Shown piece after piece: positions 16,667 to 24,535 of a DNA stretch of 64,000 nucleotides; positions within the stretch are counted from its first letter, which is position 1; every line of letters begins with the position of its first letter. The translations under genes and the position numbers were made by a program. The DNA is from Kutzneria buriramensis (GTDB taxonomy: Bacteria; Actinomycetota; Actinomycetes; Mycobacteriales; Pseudonocardiaceae): positions 1 through 64,000 of the forward strand of contig NZ_QUNO01000034.1 in the NCBI RefSeq assembly GCF_003387475.1. Direction: 5' to 3'. The notes under the pieces are model-generated. The model worked only from the letters and a program-made list of their open reading frames with translations. It did no database searches and was not told the origin of the DNA.

Positions 16667-17521
16667 ATGGACCACGTGGAGGCGTGGGAGTTCGGCCGGA
16701 CGGTGCGCCGCTGGCGCGACCGGGTGGCGCCCGAGGCCGTCGGCGTCCCGGCGGGCCGGCGGCGCCGGGCCAGCGGGTTGCGCCGCGAAGAACTGGCCGC
16801 GCTCGCCGGCATCTCGGCCGACTACCTGACCCGCCTCGAGCAGGGCCGCGCGACGGCACCGTCGACGCAGGTCGTGGAGTCGCTGGCCCGCGCACTGCGC
16901 CTGGCCAACACCGAACGCGACCTGCTCTACCGGTTGGCCGGGCACGCCGCGCCCGGCCCGGACGTCGTGCCCTCGCGGGTCACCCCAAGCGTGCAGCGGC
17001 TGCTCGACCGGCTCTCGCACACGCCGGTGGTCGTCTACGACGCCACCTGGACGCTCGTGCTGGCCAACGCGCCCTACCACGCGCTCATGGGCGACACGAC
17101 CACCTGGCGGGGGCTGGAACGCAACGCCGTCTGGCGCAACGTCACCCGGCTGCCCTCGCGGGTCGTGCACACTCCGCAGGAACAGGCCGAACACGAAGCC
17201 CGGCTCGTTGCCGACCTGCGCCTTACCGCGTCGCGCTACCCCGCCGACCGCGCGCTGCGGCGGCTGGTCGCCGACCTGGCCGCCGGCAGCCCGCGATTTG
17301 CCGAGCTCTGGGACGCCGAGGCCCCGCCGTCTCTGGCCGACCCGTCCCGGCGCAAGACCATCGACCACCCGGCGGTCGGCCCGATCACCCTCGACTGCGA
17401 CACACTGCTCGTCGCCCTCGACGACCTGCGCATCAGCGTCTACACCGCCGAGCCCGGCACCGAGGACGCCGACCGCCTGGCCCTCGCCGCCGTCCTCGGC
17501 ACCCAGTCGCTTCAGCTCTGA
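16667..17521 (+). CDS. XRE-family regulator with MmyB-like ligand domain
   Basis: This 284-residue regulator has a helix-turn-helix (about 35-95) containing ASGLRREELAALAGISADYLTRLEQG and VVESLARAL, then a MmyB/MLTR-type PAS-like domain (about 110-275) with TPVVVYDATWTLVLANAPYHALMG and a late ADRLALAAVL segment. Proteins of this type usually sit next to and regulate an SDR, as here. Start ATG 16667 follows TCCAGA with no strong ribosome site. The ligand is probably a fatty-acid-like molecule by family analogy (MmyB); this is inference. Confidence 0.9.
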   Translation: MDHVEAWEFGRTVRRWRDRVAPEAVGVPAGRRRRASGLRREELAALAGISADYLTRLEQGRATAPSTQVVESLARALRLANTERDLLYRLAGHAAPGPDVVPSRVTPSVQRLLDRLSHTPVVVYDATWTLVLANAPYHALMGDTTTWRGLERNAVWRNVTRLPSRVVHTPQEQAEHEARLVADLRLTASRYPADRALRRLVADLAAGSPRFAELWDAEAPPSLADPSRRKTIDHPAVGPITLDCDTLLVALDDLRISVYTAEPGTEDADRLALAAVLGTQSLQL

Positions 17522-17659
17522 CTACGAATGTTCGGAGGTGTCGGGTGAAACGCCGCCGGCCGTCGGTCGGGGTCTCGGCCTGAGGTCCACTCATGCCACC
17601 GACCGAGCGTTCTTGGCCGGCCGTCGACACCTGTTGAAGAACGAGTGGCCGACCGGTCC

Positions 17660-17859
17660 GGGTGTCATCGGTGGGGCGATGGGAGCGTTGGGGAGCAAAT
17701 GGGGAGCAGACAGACGCGTTCAACGGCTCTGAACTGCATTCAACGACTCTGAACGGACCTGCGCCAACCTGCGAAAGCGCATTTCCGCTGGTCAGCGAAA
17801 TGTACCGTCCATAGTTGACACGGTAGGGGTCACTGGTTCATTCCCAGTATCGCCCACCA
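17660..17859 (+). mobile_element. Probable integration-site remnant: integrase-like tail, tandem repeats, tRNA-Val 3' half
   Basis: Around 17670-17733 a frame ending GALGSKWGADRRVQRL resembles the C-terminal tails of actinomycete tyrosine integrases. It is followed by TTCAACGGCTCTGAAC (17719-17734) and TTCAACGACTCTGAAC (17739-17754), a 20-bp-period direct repeat. Then comes 17815-17859, which matches the 3' half of tRNA-Val(GAC) from the anticodon to CCA. This order is what is left at one end of an integrative element that used a tRNA-Val gene. No intact integrase is present. Everything is short, so this is a reading, not a proof. Confidence 0.45.
17815..17859 (+). other. 3' half of tRNA-Val(GAC), likely att site
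   Basis: The stretch folds as the 3' anticodon arm, a T-arm with stem ACTGG/CCAGT around loop TTCATTC, an acceptor strand ATCGCCC, a discriminator A and CCA. No 5' half lies upstream, so it is not a working tRNA. Integrases commonly leave exactly this segment as the distal attachment site. A few T-loop and stem bases differ from a functional tRNA. Confidence 0.6.
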
Positions 17860-17881
17860 GTTGTATGTACTGGTCAAACAG

Positions 17882-17906
17882 GCCGTCGGTGATCTCCACC
17901 GGCGGC
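17882..17906 (+). terminator. Hairpin after the tRNA remnant
   Basis: GCCGTCGGTG and CACCGGCGGC pair over 10 bp (one G-U) with a 5-base loop, then TTGTTG. It sits 22 bases past the CCA, the usual place for a tRNA terminator, and may have come along with the tRNA fragment. Confidence 0.45.
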
Positions 17907-17991
17907 TTGTTGCGTTGTGCCAAGATCTGACGGCGATGGCGTGGCGGCGGCGCCGGCCGTCGAGGATCGCCCGAAGGTGTGGAGATTGGTT

Positions 17992-18585
17992 GTGGCGCAG
18001 CTGAAAGTGGCGGTTCTGGTGTCCCACACGGGGTCGAACTCTCGGGCGCTGCACGAGGCGTCGCTGAGGGACGATGCCGGGTTCGGGATCTGCCTGGTGG
18101 TGAGCAACAACAGCGGCGCGCGGGCGCTGGAGTACGCGCGCGAGCAAGGGATTCCGAGCCGGCACATGTCGGTGCGCACGCATGGGACGCCGGAGGAGTT
18201 GGACGCAGCGCTGCTGGACGAGCTGGTGACGCGAGGCGTCGACCTGGTGGTGACGGCGGGCTACATGAAGAAGCTCGGCCCACGCACGCTGGCGGCGTAC
18301 GAGAACCGGATCATCAACATCCACCCGTCGCTGCTGCCCAGGCACGGCGGCCCGGGAATGTACGGGATGGCGGTCCACGAGGCGGTGCTCGCGACGGGCG
18401 ATGAGGTAACGGGGGCGTCGGTGCACCACGTCACGGCGGAATACGACGCCGGCGAGGTGATCGCACGGCGCGAAGTGCCGGTAATGGCCGGGGACACGGC
18501 GGAGGGCCTGGCGGCGAGGGTGCTGGCGGTTGAGCATCAGCTGCTGCCGGAGGTGGTTCGGCGCATCGCTGCCGGAAAGGGCTGA
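17992..18585 (+). CDS. PurN-like formyltransferase (GART fold)
   Basis: This 197-residue protein has the whole glycinamide-ribonucleotide formyltransferase fold. Catalytic residues fit: Asn and His in IINIHPSLLP (about 105-113), His in VHHVT (about 143) and Asp in YDAGEVI (about 151). The N-terminus VAVLVSHTGSNSRAL matches the phosphate-binding GSGSN loop in modified form. Start GTG 17992 has GGAG 7 bases away. There is no purH or other purine gene nearby and it lies right after an integration scar. It may be a second copy or a formyltransferase with another substrate, such as a sugar nucleotide or secondary metabolite. Function assigned at fold level. Confidence 0.82.
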   Translation: MAQLKVAVLVSHTGSNSRALHEASLRDDAGFGICLVVSNNSGARALEYAREQGIPSRHMSVRTHGTPEELDAALLDELVTRGVDLVVTAGYMKKLGPRTLAAYENRIINIHPSLLPRHGGPGMYGMAVHEAVLATGDEVTGASVHHVTAEYDAGEVIARREVPVMAGDTAEGLAARVLAVEHQLLPEVVRRIAAGKG

Positions 18586-18696
18586 GGGCCGGCGGCCCGT
18601 GAGGGAAACCCCTGGTGTGCGCCGGGTAGAGGGCGTGAGACCGGTCATGGCCGCCCGCATCGTGCGAGGGTTCGCGCGAGGGCGAGCAGTGCCGGG

Positions 18697-19653
18697 ATGC
18701 GAGTTCCGCTGTCCACGATCGGAGGTCGCGGCAAGGTCGAGCCGCTGCTGGTGCTCGGCGTCCGGCTGAAGCGCATGGGGCGGCGGGTCCGGTTGTGCGC
18801 ATCGCCGGAGTTCCATGGCCTGGTGGAGTTCCACGGGCTGGAGTTCGCGAGGATCGGCCCGGTGGGGTGGGAGAAAGCGCTGCGAGACCCGGAAAGAATC
18901 GTGCCGGCGATCGTGGCCAACCAGTTCGCGACGCTGCGAAACGCGGCGGCGGACTGCGATGTGGTCGTCGGGGGCAATCAGCTGCTGGTGACGGCGCCGA
19001 CGGTCGCGGAATCCCTCGGCACCACCTACCTACACGTGGCCCAAAGTCCGATCGGCCTGCAACGGATCGCGGAGCGCAACGCCGTCTGGATCGACGGGCT
19101 CAATGCGCTGCGCGGCGTTGGGACTGGGACCGATCGACGGCCAGAGGAGGAGCGGATCGCGCTGTGGGAGGCCGTGGGCCGGATTCTCGAACGAGCGGTC
19201 ACGGGCAGACGGAGGCCGGACGACGTCGAGAAGTTGATCTGCGCGGCGGGTCACATCGAGCAGGATCTGACGCCATGGCTGAGACATCTCGACTTGTTGA
19301 CGGGGGCCGAGGCGGATGCGGGCATCGCGGCCCTGGTGGAGCACTGGGCTCAGGACATCGGCGAAGGGCACGAGCCGTCGCTGTGGTGGTATCCGGACAA
19401 CCCGGCGCGGCCGGTTCGCGACTGGCTCCGCTCGGATGGGCTGCGCGGGCGTCTGTCCCAAATGGACACTCGGGCGGGCGCTGGCGGCGATCGACCGGAT
19501 GTGACGCGGGTTGCGCCGACAACGCGTCGGTCGGCGCCACCGCGAGTTCAGGTTCGGTTGATACCGAAGGTGTCGACCGGTCAGACCTGGGGCTCCGCCA
19601 CGGCGCGCTCGGCGAGGACGCGGCTCGCCTTGGCCTGGGCGCGGGCCGCGTAG
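18697..19653 (+). pseudogene. Chimeric reading frame: N-terminal glycosyltransferase (GT1) plus unrecognised tail
   Basis: The first 115 residues are the N-terminal half of an actinomycete GT1 glycosyltransferase of the vancomycin GtfE/EryCIII sort: MRVPLSTIGGRGKVEPLL, RRVRLCASPEFHGLV, then CDVVVGGN and HVAQSPI. Near 19110 the family match shifts into another frame (ALGLGPIDG). The original frame continues as a well-behaved but unfamiliar helical sequence (LWEAVGRILERAV to VRDWLRSDGLRG) with good codon usage to about 19490, then runs over the 3' end of the opposite gene. The C-terminal donor-sugar domain is missing, so it cannot be an active glycosyltransferase. It could be a fused new protein; most likely it is a remnant. 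Confidence 0.5.
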
Positions 19654-20159
19654 CGGCCGGACGCCACGAGCGGGATCACGAACGCGAGGACCTGCACGGC
19701 GATCAGCGGCACGGTGGCGGCGTTGTCGAGGGCGATGATCAGGGCCGCGGCGACCGCGCCGCCGACGAAGGCGGCGGCCCAGATGCTGGTCAGCACGACG
19801 TTGACGTGGATGAAGCGCGGCGCGTGCCACAGCTCCCGGGGGACCTGCTTGCGGGAGATCGACAGGGTGAACGGCCGGCGCACGGCCAGCGACGCGAGGG
19901 CGGTGACGGCGAGGGTGCCGTTGGCCAGGACGGTGATCCACCGGCCCAGTCCGGACGTCGGGTCGACGATGGCGATGACCGCCATGACGATGAAGAACAC
20001 GGTGGTGGCGGCGCCGAGCAGGTCGACGTTGCGGTCCCGCAGCTGCGCGACGAGCAGCAGCAGGGAGGCCACGGCGGCGGCGCTCAGCCCGAGGCGCCAG
20101 TCGAAGGCGCTGAGCAGCGCGTAACACAGCCAGGGCGCGAAGCCGCGGACGTAGTTCAC
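19581..20159 (-). CDS. Small multi-pass membrane protein downstream of the NCS1 permease
   Basis: This 192-residue protein has about five or six hydrophobic segments (for example AAAVASLLLLVAQL, TTVFFIVMAVIAIV and VGGAVAAALIIAL) and a basic C-terminal tail with ARAQAKASRVLAERAVAEPQV. A central RRPFTLSISRKQVPRELWHAPRF loop is conserved-looking but I know no function for it. It follows the purine-type permease on the same strand, 67 bp apart, with a palindrome between them. It could be a transport accessory. Start is the ATG at 20159, behind GGAGGTCCCC on the other strand read as a weak site. Confidence 0.75.
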   Translation of the reverse strand: MNYVRGFAPWLCYALLSAFDWRLGLSAAAVASLLLLVAQLRDRNVDLLGAATTVFFIVMAVIAIVDPTSGLGRWITVLANGTLAVTALASLAVRRPFTLSISRKQVPRELWHAPRFIHVNVVLTSIWAAAFVGGAVAAALIIALDNAATVPLIAVQVLAFVIPLVASGRYAARAQAKASRVLAERAVAEPQV

Positions 20160-20187
20160 CGGAGGTCCCCTCTACGTTCCAAAATTA

Positions 20188-20209
20188 GACGGTCCAACTA
20201 TGGACCGTC
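20188..20209 (-). promoter_or_regulatory. Perfect palindrome between permease and membrane-protein genes
   Basis: GACGGTCC, 6 bases, GGACCGTC. On the minus strand it is followed by TAATTTT, so it can serve as a terminator of the permease gene. The right arm also overlaps a possible -35 (TTGGAC, 17 bases, TAGAGG) for the downstream gene, so an operator role is equally possible. Confidence 0.55.
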
Positions 20210-20226
20210 CGAGGCGACCTGTCCAG

Positions 20227-21651
20227 TCAGCGGGCCACGCCGGTGTCGGTGAGGAGCCGCTCGCTCTCCTGGATGGCGTCGGCCTCGCTGCCCGGGTCCA
20301 GGCCGCGGGTGAGCAGGAAGTACAGGCCCCCGGCGACGGCCATCGAGATGATCCACGAGATGTCGACGCCGTGCAGGTAGTCCTCGGCGAGGAAGCCGAC
20401 GTAGTCGGTGCCGACGACGACGAACGGGATCTCCACCAGCACGCCGAGCAGCAGGCAGAGGATGCCCTTGCCGTTCCACGCGCCGTAGATTCCCTTGGGG
20501 GTGAACAGATCGGTGATCGCGTAGTGTCCTCTTCGGACGAAGAAGTAGTCCGTGAGGTTGATGGCGGTCCACGGCGCGAGCAGGTAGAGCATGACCAGCA
20601 GGCTGTCGCTGAGGGCGGCGCTGGCGTTCTCGAGGACGCTGCCGAGGATCCACCACACGACGGCGAGGACGAGGATCACGACGACGCGCAGCCGGCGGGT
20701 GGGGTTGACGGGGCGCAGCGAGTCGGCGGCGGTGACCACGGTGAGCATGCCGCTGTACGCGTTCAACCCCATGGTGACAACGAGGACCAGCACCGAAAGC
20801 ACCGTGAGCACGCCGCCCAAGCCGGCCACGACGTGGTTGCCGGAGGCGTAGATGCCGGCCAGGGCGTCGCTGACGCCCAGCTTCGCGCCCAGCCACGCGC
20901 CGACCGGGATGAGCCAGATCGGCGAGGCGGAGGCGCCGACGAAGACGGAGACCACGATGGAGGCGGGCTTGGTGTCGCGGGGCAGGTAGCGCGAGTAGTC
21001 CGAAACGTACGGCGCGTACGTGAGGTTGTAGGAAGCGCCAACGGCGAACATGCCGAGGAAGCCGGCCCAGGTGAAGGCCCCGGCATCGCCGCCCCCTCCG
21101 CCTCCGTTGCCGGTCGCGATGGCGACGGTGAGCACCAGCCACAGCGGCAGCGACGCCCAGAACAGGATCTGGAACGCCCGGTGCAGCCAGTCGTGGCCGT
21201 AGATGGCGATCACCGCGGCCAGCACGGTGCAGCCGATCGCGACGACGGCGGGGTCCCAGCCGAAGATCCCGCTCAGCCCCCGCTTGAGGATGACGACGTC
21301 GACGACGTTGAACATGACGAAGGTGAAGGCGGTCGCGACCAGCGCGAGGATCACGCCGCGGTACCCGAACTGGGCGCGGGACTGGATCATCTGCGGCAGC
21401 CCGAAGTTCGGCCCCTGCGAGGCGTGGAAGGCCATGAACCCGGTGCCGAGCAGGATGCCGAGCACGCCGGCGAGCGCGGTCTGCCCCACGGTCAGGCCGA
21501 ACGCCGTCGGGCCGAGCAGGCCGATGCCGACGGTGAACGGCTGGAAGTTGCCCATGAACCAGAACGGGCCCTGCGTCCACAGCTTGCCGTGCCGTTCGGT
21601 GTCGGGCACCCAGTCGATGGAGCGCTTCTCGATGGCGGACGACTCGGTCAC
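20227..21651 (-). CDS. NCS1-family purine/pyrimidine (cytosine-type) permease
   Basis: This 474-residue, 12-helix transporter starts with SIDWVPDTERHGKLWTQGPFWFMGNFQP, which contains the NCS1 N-terminal signature region. It carries SRAQFGYRGVI and, further on, SYNLTYAPYVSDYSRYLP and a late WTAINLTDYFFVRRG. NCS1 proteins bring in cytosine, purines, allantoin or hydantoins with Na+ or H+. Start GTG 21651 lies behind AGGAGG with 5 bases between. It is divergent from a PucR regulator, which usually activates purine or allantoin catabolism genes, so a purine-breakdown substrate is likely. No catabolic enzymes lie in the window. Confidence 0.9.
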   Translation of the reverse strand: MTESSAIEKRSIDWVPDTERHGKLWTQGPFWFMGNFQPFTVGIGLLGPTAFGLTVGQTALAGVLGILLGTGFMAFHASQGPNFGLPQMIQSRAQFGYRGVILALVATAFTFVMFNVVDVVILKRGLSGIFGWDPAVVAIGCTVLAAVIAIYGHDWLHRAFQILFWASLPLWLVLTVAIATGNGGGGGGDAGAFTWAGFLGMFAVGASYNLTYAPYVSDYSRYLPRDTKPASIVVSVFVGASASPIWLIPVGAWLGAKLGVSDALAGIYASGNHVVAGLGGVLTVLSVLVLVVTMGLNAYSGMLTVVTAADSLRPVNPTRRLRVVVILVLAVVWWILGSVLENASAALSDSLLVMLYLLAPWTAINLTDYFFVRRGHYAITDLFTPKGIYGAWNGKGILCLLLGVLVEIPFVVVGTDYVGFLAEDYLHGVDISWIISMAVAGGLYFLLTRGLDPGSEADAIQESERLLTDTGVAR

Positions 21652-21758
21652 GGGTGCCTCCTGCTGGCGTTTCGAGGTGGGAAGCGTGACTCATGCCGGG
21701 CCCGCGACGCATTGGGCGAACATGGCGAATTCGTGCCGAAGCGTCGTAGGATCCTCCA

Positions 21759-23231
21759 GTGACGACGCTCCGCGATCTGCTGGCGGAACCGGCGCTGCGG
21801 CTCGATCTGCTGGTGGGCGGCGACCTCGACCGGGAGATCCGGTGGGTCCACGTCACGGAACTCGCCGACGCCTCGCCGTACCTCGTCGGCGGCGAGCTGG
21901 TGCTGACCGCCGGCATCTGGCGCGGCCGGCGGCACTCGGCGGCGGCGTTCGTCGCGGCCCTGCGCCGCCGGGACGTGGCCGGCATCGGCTACGGCCTGCT
22001 CGAAGGCGACGAACTGGTGCCGACGGCGGTGGTCAGGGCCTGTCGGGAGCGCGGCGTCCCGCTGTTCCTGGTGCCGATCAGCACCCCGTTCATCGCCATC
22101 ACCCAGTGGTTCGTCGATCGGCTGGCGGACAAGCGCGAACGCAGCCTGCACGACGCCCTCAAGCTCAGCGCGGACCTGCTGGCCGCGGCCGAGCTGGACG
22201 AGCCGCGCAGCGCCCTGGCCCAGGTCGCACGTCTGGTCTGCCGCTCCACCGGCCTCGACGTCTGGATCTGTGACGGGGACGGCCGCGAGCTGGCGCGGGC
22301 GGGCGCCCAGGTGCCCTCGGGTGACGTACGGGAGGGCGTGCCGGGCTGGACCGCCTTCCCGATCGGGATCCGGCACGACGCGGTGATCGCGGTGCGGGCC
22401 GCCACGGTGGACGTGGAGGTGCGGCCCCGGCTCGACGCCGCCAGCCCGGTCGTCGGCCTCATCCTGGCCAAGGAGCGGGCGGTTCGCGAGAGCGAGCGCC
22501 GGCTGGCCGGCGAGGTCATCTCGCTCATTCTCGGCCGCCAGTTCGACACCGCCGCGGCCCGCATGCCGTACTACGACCTGGATCCGCTCGGTCCGCTGGT
22601 GGCGATGGTCAGCTCGGTGGCCGACCGCGAGGCGGCCCTGCGCGCCGCCGAGCGGTGGCTGACTGAGCTCGACCGGTCCGGCGTCGTCGCCCTGCGCGGC
22701 AACGAGTTGATGTTCGTCCTGACCGCACAGCAGCTGGACGACGCTGCGATCCGCGACCTGGCGCGCGACCTCGCCGCCCGCCTCGGCGCGATCGCCACGG
22801 GCACCGGACCGGTGGTCGCCCGCGTGTCGGATCTGCGGCGCAGCCTGGTCCAGGCCCGCCACGCGTGCGAGCTGGGCCGCCGGCGCGGCGGCGGCGTGGT
22901 CGTCTCGCACGACCTGAGCGGCGATCACAACCTGCTGCTCGCGCTCCAGGACCAGGACGTGCTCGACACGTTCCGCGAGTCGCTGCTGGCGCCGCTCGCG
23001 GCGTACGACGCCGAGCACCACGCCGACCTCGAGCTGACGCTGACCACCTTCCTGGAGACCGGCGGCCGCTGGCAGGACACCGCGGAGCTGCTGCACATCC
23101 ACGTGAACACCCTGCGGCACCGGCTCGGCCGCGTCGAGCAGCTGACCCGGAAACGGCTCGACTCCACCCCCGATCGGGTCGACCTCTGGTTGGCGCTCAA
23201 GGCATCCCGCGCCGGCACACCGGACACGTAG
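21759..23231 (+). CDS. PucR-family transcriptional activator
   Basis: This 490-residue regulator has an N-terminal PucR-type ligand domain (about 5-125, IRWVHVTELADASPYLVGGELVLTAG), a GGDEF-like central domain (about 260-380) and a C-terminal PucR helix-turn-helix (about 425-480, TAELLHIHVNTLRHRLGRVE). Start GTG 21759 is preceded by TCCTCC on the wrong strand only, so initiation is weakly marked. It faces the NCS1 permease over 107 bp. By analogy with Bacillus PucR it should switch on uptake of a purine-related nitrogen source. No obvious dyad was seen in the shared promoter. Confidence 0.9.
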   Translation: MTTLRDLLAEPALRLDLLVGGDLDREIRWVHVTELADASPYLVGGELVLTAGIWRGRRHSAAAFVAALRRRDVAGIGYGLLEGDELVPTAVVRACRERGVPLFLVPISTPFIAITQWFVDRLADKRERSLHDALKLSADLLAAAELDEPRSALAQVARLVCRSTGLDVWICDGDGRELARAGAQVPSGDVREGVPGWTAFPIGIRHDAVIAVRAATVDVEVRPRLDAASPVVGLILAKERAVRESERRLAGEVISLILGRQFDTAAARMPYYDLDPLGPLVAMVSSVADREAALRAAERWLTELDRSGVVALRGNELMFVLTAQQLDDAAIRDLARDLAARLGAIATGTGPVVARVSDLRRSLVQARHACELGRRRGGGVVVSHDLSGDHNLLLALQDQDVLDTFRESLLAPLAAYDAEHHADLELTLTTFLETGGRWQDTAELLHIHVNTLRHRLGRVEQLTRKRLDSTPDRVDLWLALKASRAGTPDT

Positions 23232-23373
23232 GACGCTGTGTCGCCGACGGGTCGGAGGATGCTGGCGGATGGCCCTCCGGACGCCGTCGACCTCGTGGCG
23301 GCGGTCAGGCAAACCGCCACGCGGCTTCAGGAAACCCTCGGCGGGCTGCCACCGAACCTGTGATGATCCAGTC

Positions 23374-23997
23374 GTGGACGACTGGTTGGCCGACACCCGC
23401 ACCTCGTACGACACCGTCGCCGTCAGCTACGCCGACAAGATGCGCGACGCCATCGCCGGCGATCCGCACCTGCGCGCCGCGCTGGCGGTGTTCGCCGAGC
23501 AGGTGCAGTCCGGGCCGGTGGCCGACGTCGGCTGCGGCCCCGGGCACGTCACCGCGCACCTGAACCGGCTCGGCGTCGACGCGTTCGGCATCGACCTCTC
23601 CCCCGGCATGATCGACATGGCCCGGCGCGACCACCCCGGCCTGCGGTTCGAGGTCGGCTCGATGACCGACCTGCGCCTGCCCGACGCCTCGGTGGGCGGC
23701 CTGATCGCCTGGTGGTCGCTGATCCACATCCCCGACGACGAGGTGCCGACCGTGTTCGCGCACTTCCACCGGGTGCTGTGCCCGGGAGGGCCGCTCCAGC
23801 TCGGATTCCACGTCGGCGACGAGTCGCGGTTGAAGACCGCCGGCTACGGCGGCCACCCGATGAAGGTCCACGTGCACCGCCGCCGGCCGGACACGGTGGC
23901 GTCCTGGCTGCGGGACGCCGGGTTCGCGATCGAGGCCCAGTGGCTGTGCGAGCCGGACGCGGCGGTGCCGCAGGCGTTCGTGTTCGCCCGTCGATGA
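23374..23997 (+). CDS. Class I SAM-dependent methyltransferase
   Basis: This is a 207-residue methyltransferase. Motif I is VADVGCGPGHVTAHL (about residues 48-62), then GIDLSPGMIDMARRDHP, motif II/III region LPDASVGGLIAWWSLIHIPD and LCPGGPLQLGFHVGD. These are the Ubie/type-11 features; the substrate is unknown. Start GTG 23374 gives the usual VDDWLADTRTSYDTVA opening; earlier in-frame codons are not supported by a ribosome site. It is transcribed in the same direction as PucR and the ECF pair but has its own 140-bp upstream region. A 6-bp hairpin (24006-24020) follows it. Confidence 0.88.
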   Translation: MDDWLADTRTSYDTVAVSYADKMRDAIAGDPHLRAALAVFAEQVQSGPVADVGCGPGHVTAHLNRLGVDAFGIDLSPGMIDMARRDHPGLRFEVGSMTDLRLPDASVGGLIAWWSLIHIPDDEVPTVFAHFHRVLCPGGPLQLGFHVGDESRLKTAGYGGHPMKVHVHRRRPDTVASWLRDAGFAIEAQWLCEPDAAVPQAFVFARR

Positions 23998-24005
23998 CAA
24001 CTTTT

Positions 24006-24020
24006 CACGGCGAAGCCGTG
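24006..24020 (+). terminator. Short hairpin between methyltransferase and ECF gene
   Basis: CACGGC GAA GCCGTG, a tight 6-bp stem 9 bases past the methyltransferase stop and 12 bases before the sigma-factor GTG. It may terminate the first or lie in the leader of the second. Confidence 0.4.
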
Positions 24021-24031
24021 TCTGGTTCTGT

Positions 24032-24535
24032 GTGACGACCGAAACCCGCACGGACGAGGCGTACCGGGATTTCGTCCGGAGCCGGGCCGCACCGCTGCAC
24101 CGCACCGCGTATCTGCTGTGCGGCGACTGGCACCTGGCCGACGACCTGGTCCAGGAGGCCCTGGCCAAGGCCTTCCGCCACTGGCGGAAGGTGCGGCGGG
24201 CCGACAACCCGGACGCCTACGTGAAGCGAATCCTCGTCAACGAGGCCAATCGCCACTGGCAGCGCCGGGCGGCGCCGCCGACGGACATCGTCGCGGCGGA
24301 GGCGTCGGCGCCGGATCCCGCGACCCGCCTCGTCGAGCGCGACGAGCTGCTGCACGCCTTGCTGTCGCTGCCGGTGCGCCAGCGGGCGACCGTCGTCCTG
24401 CGCTACCTGGAGGGCCTGAGCGAGCGGGAGACCGCCGCCGTCCTGAAATGCAGCGAGGGCACCGTGAAGAGCCAGGCGTCGCGGGCGCTGGCCGCACTGC
24501 GAACCGTTCTGAACCGAGAGGAACTGCCGCTATGA
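24032..24535 (+). CDS. ECF sigma factor, SigE-family (pair 1)
   Basis: This 167-residue sigma-70 factor has region 2 (about 12-75, AYLLCGDWHLADDLVQEALAKAFRHW) and region 4 (about 105-155, RQRATVVLRYLEGLSERETAAVLKCSEGTVKSQASRALA). It belongs to the SigE-family group (SigM-like) of actinomycetes. Start GTG 24032. Its stop overlaps the start of the partner gene by 4 bases (ATGA). The partner has one membrane segment and is probably its anti-sigma or output protein. Promoter choice is unknown. Confidence 0.92.
   Translation: MTTETRTDEAYRDFVRSRAAPLHRTAYLLCGDWHLADDLVQEALAKAFRHWRKVRRADNPDAYVKRILVNEANRHWQRRAAPPTDIVAAEASAPDPATRLVERDELLHALLSLPVRQRATVVLRYLEGLSERETAAVLKCSEGTVKSQASRALAALRTVLNREELPL

Noticed and set aside
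17815-17859. Functional tRNA gene
   Set aside because: Only the 3' half is present. No D-arm, 5' acceptor strand or complete anticodon stem lies upstream.
20200-21762. 520-codon plus-strand frame opposite the NCS1 permease
   Set aside because: Asp/Glu/Gly-rich antisense shadow of a membrane protein; no motif.
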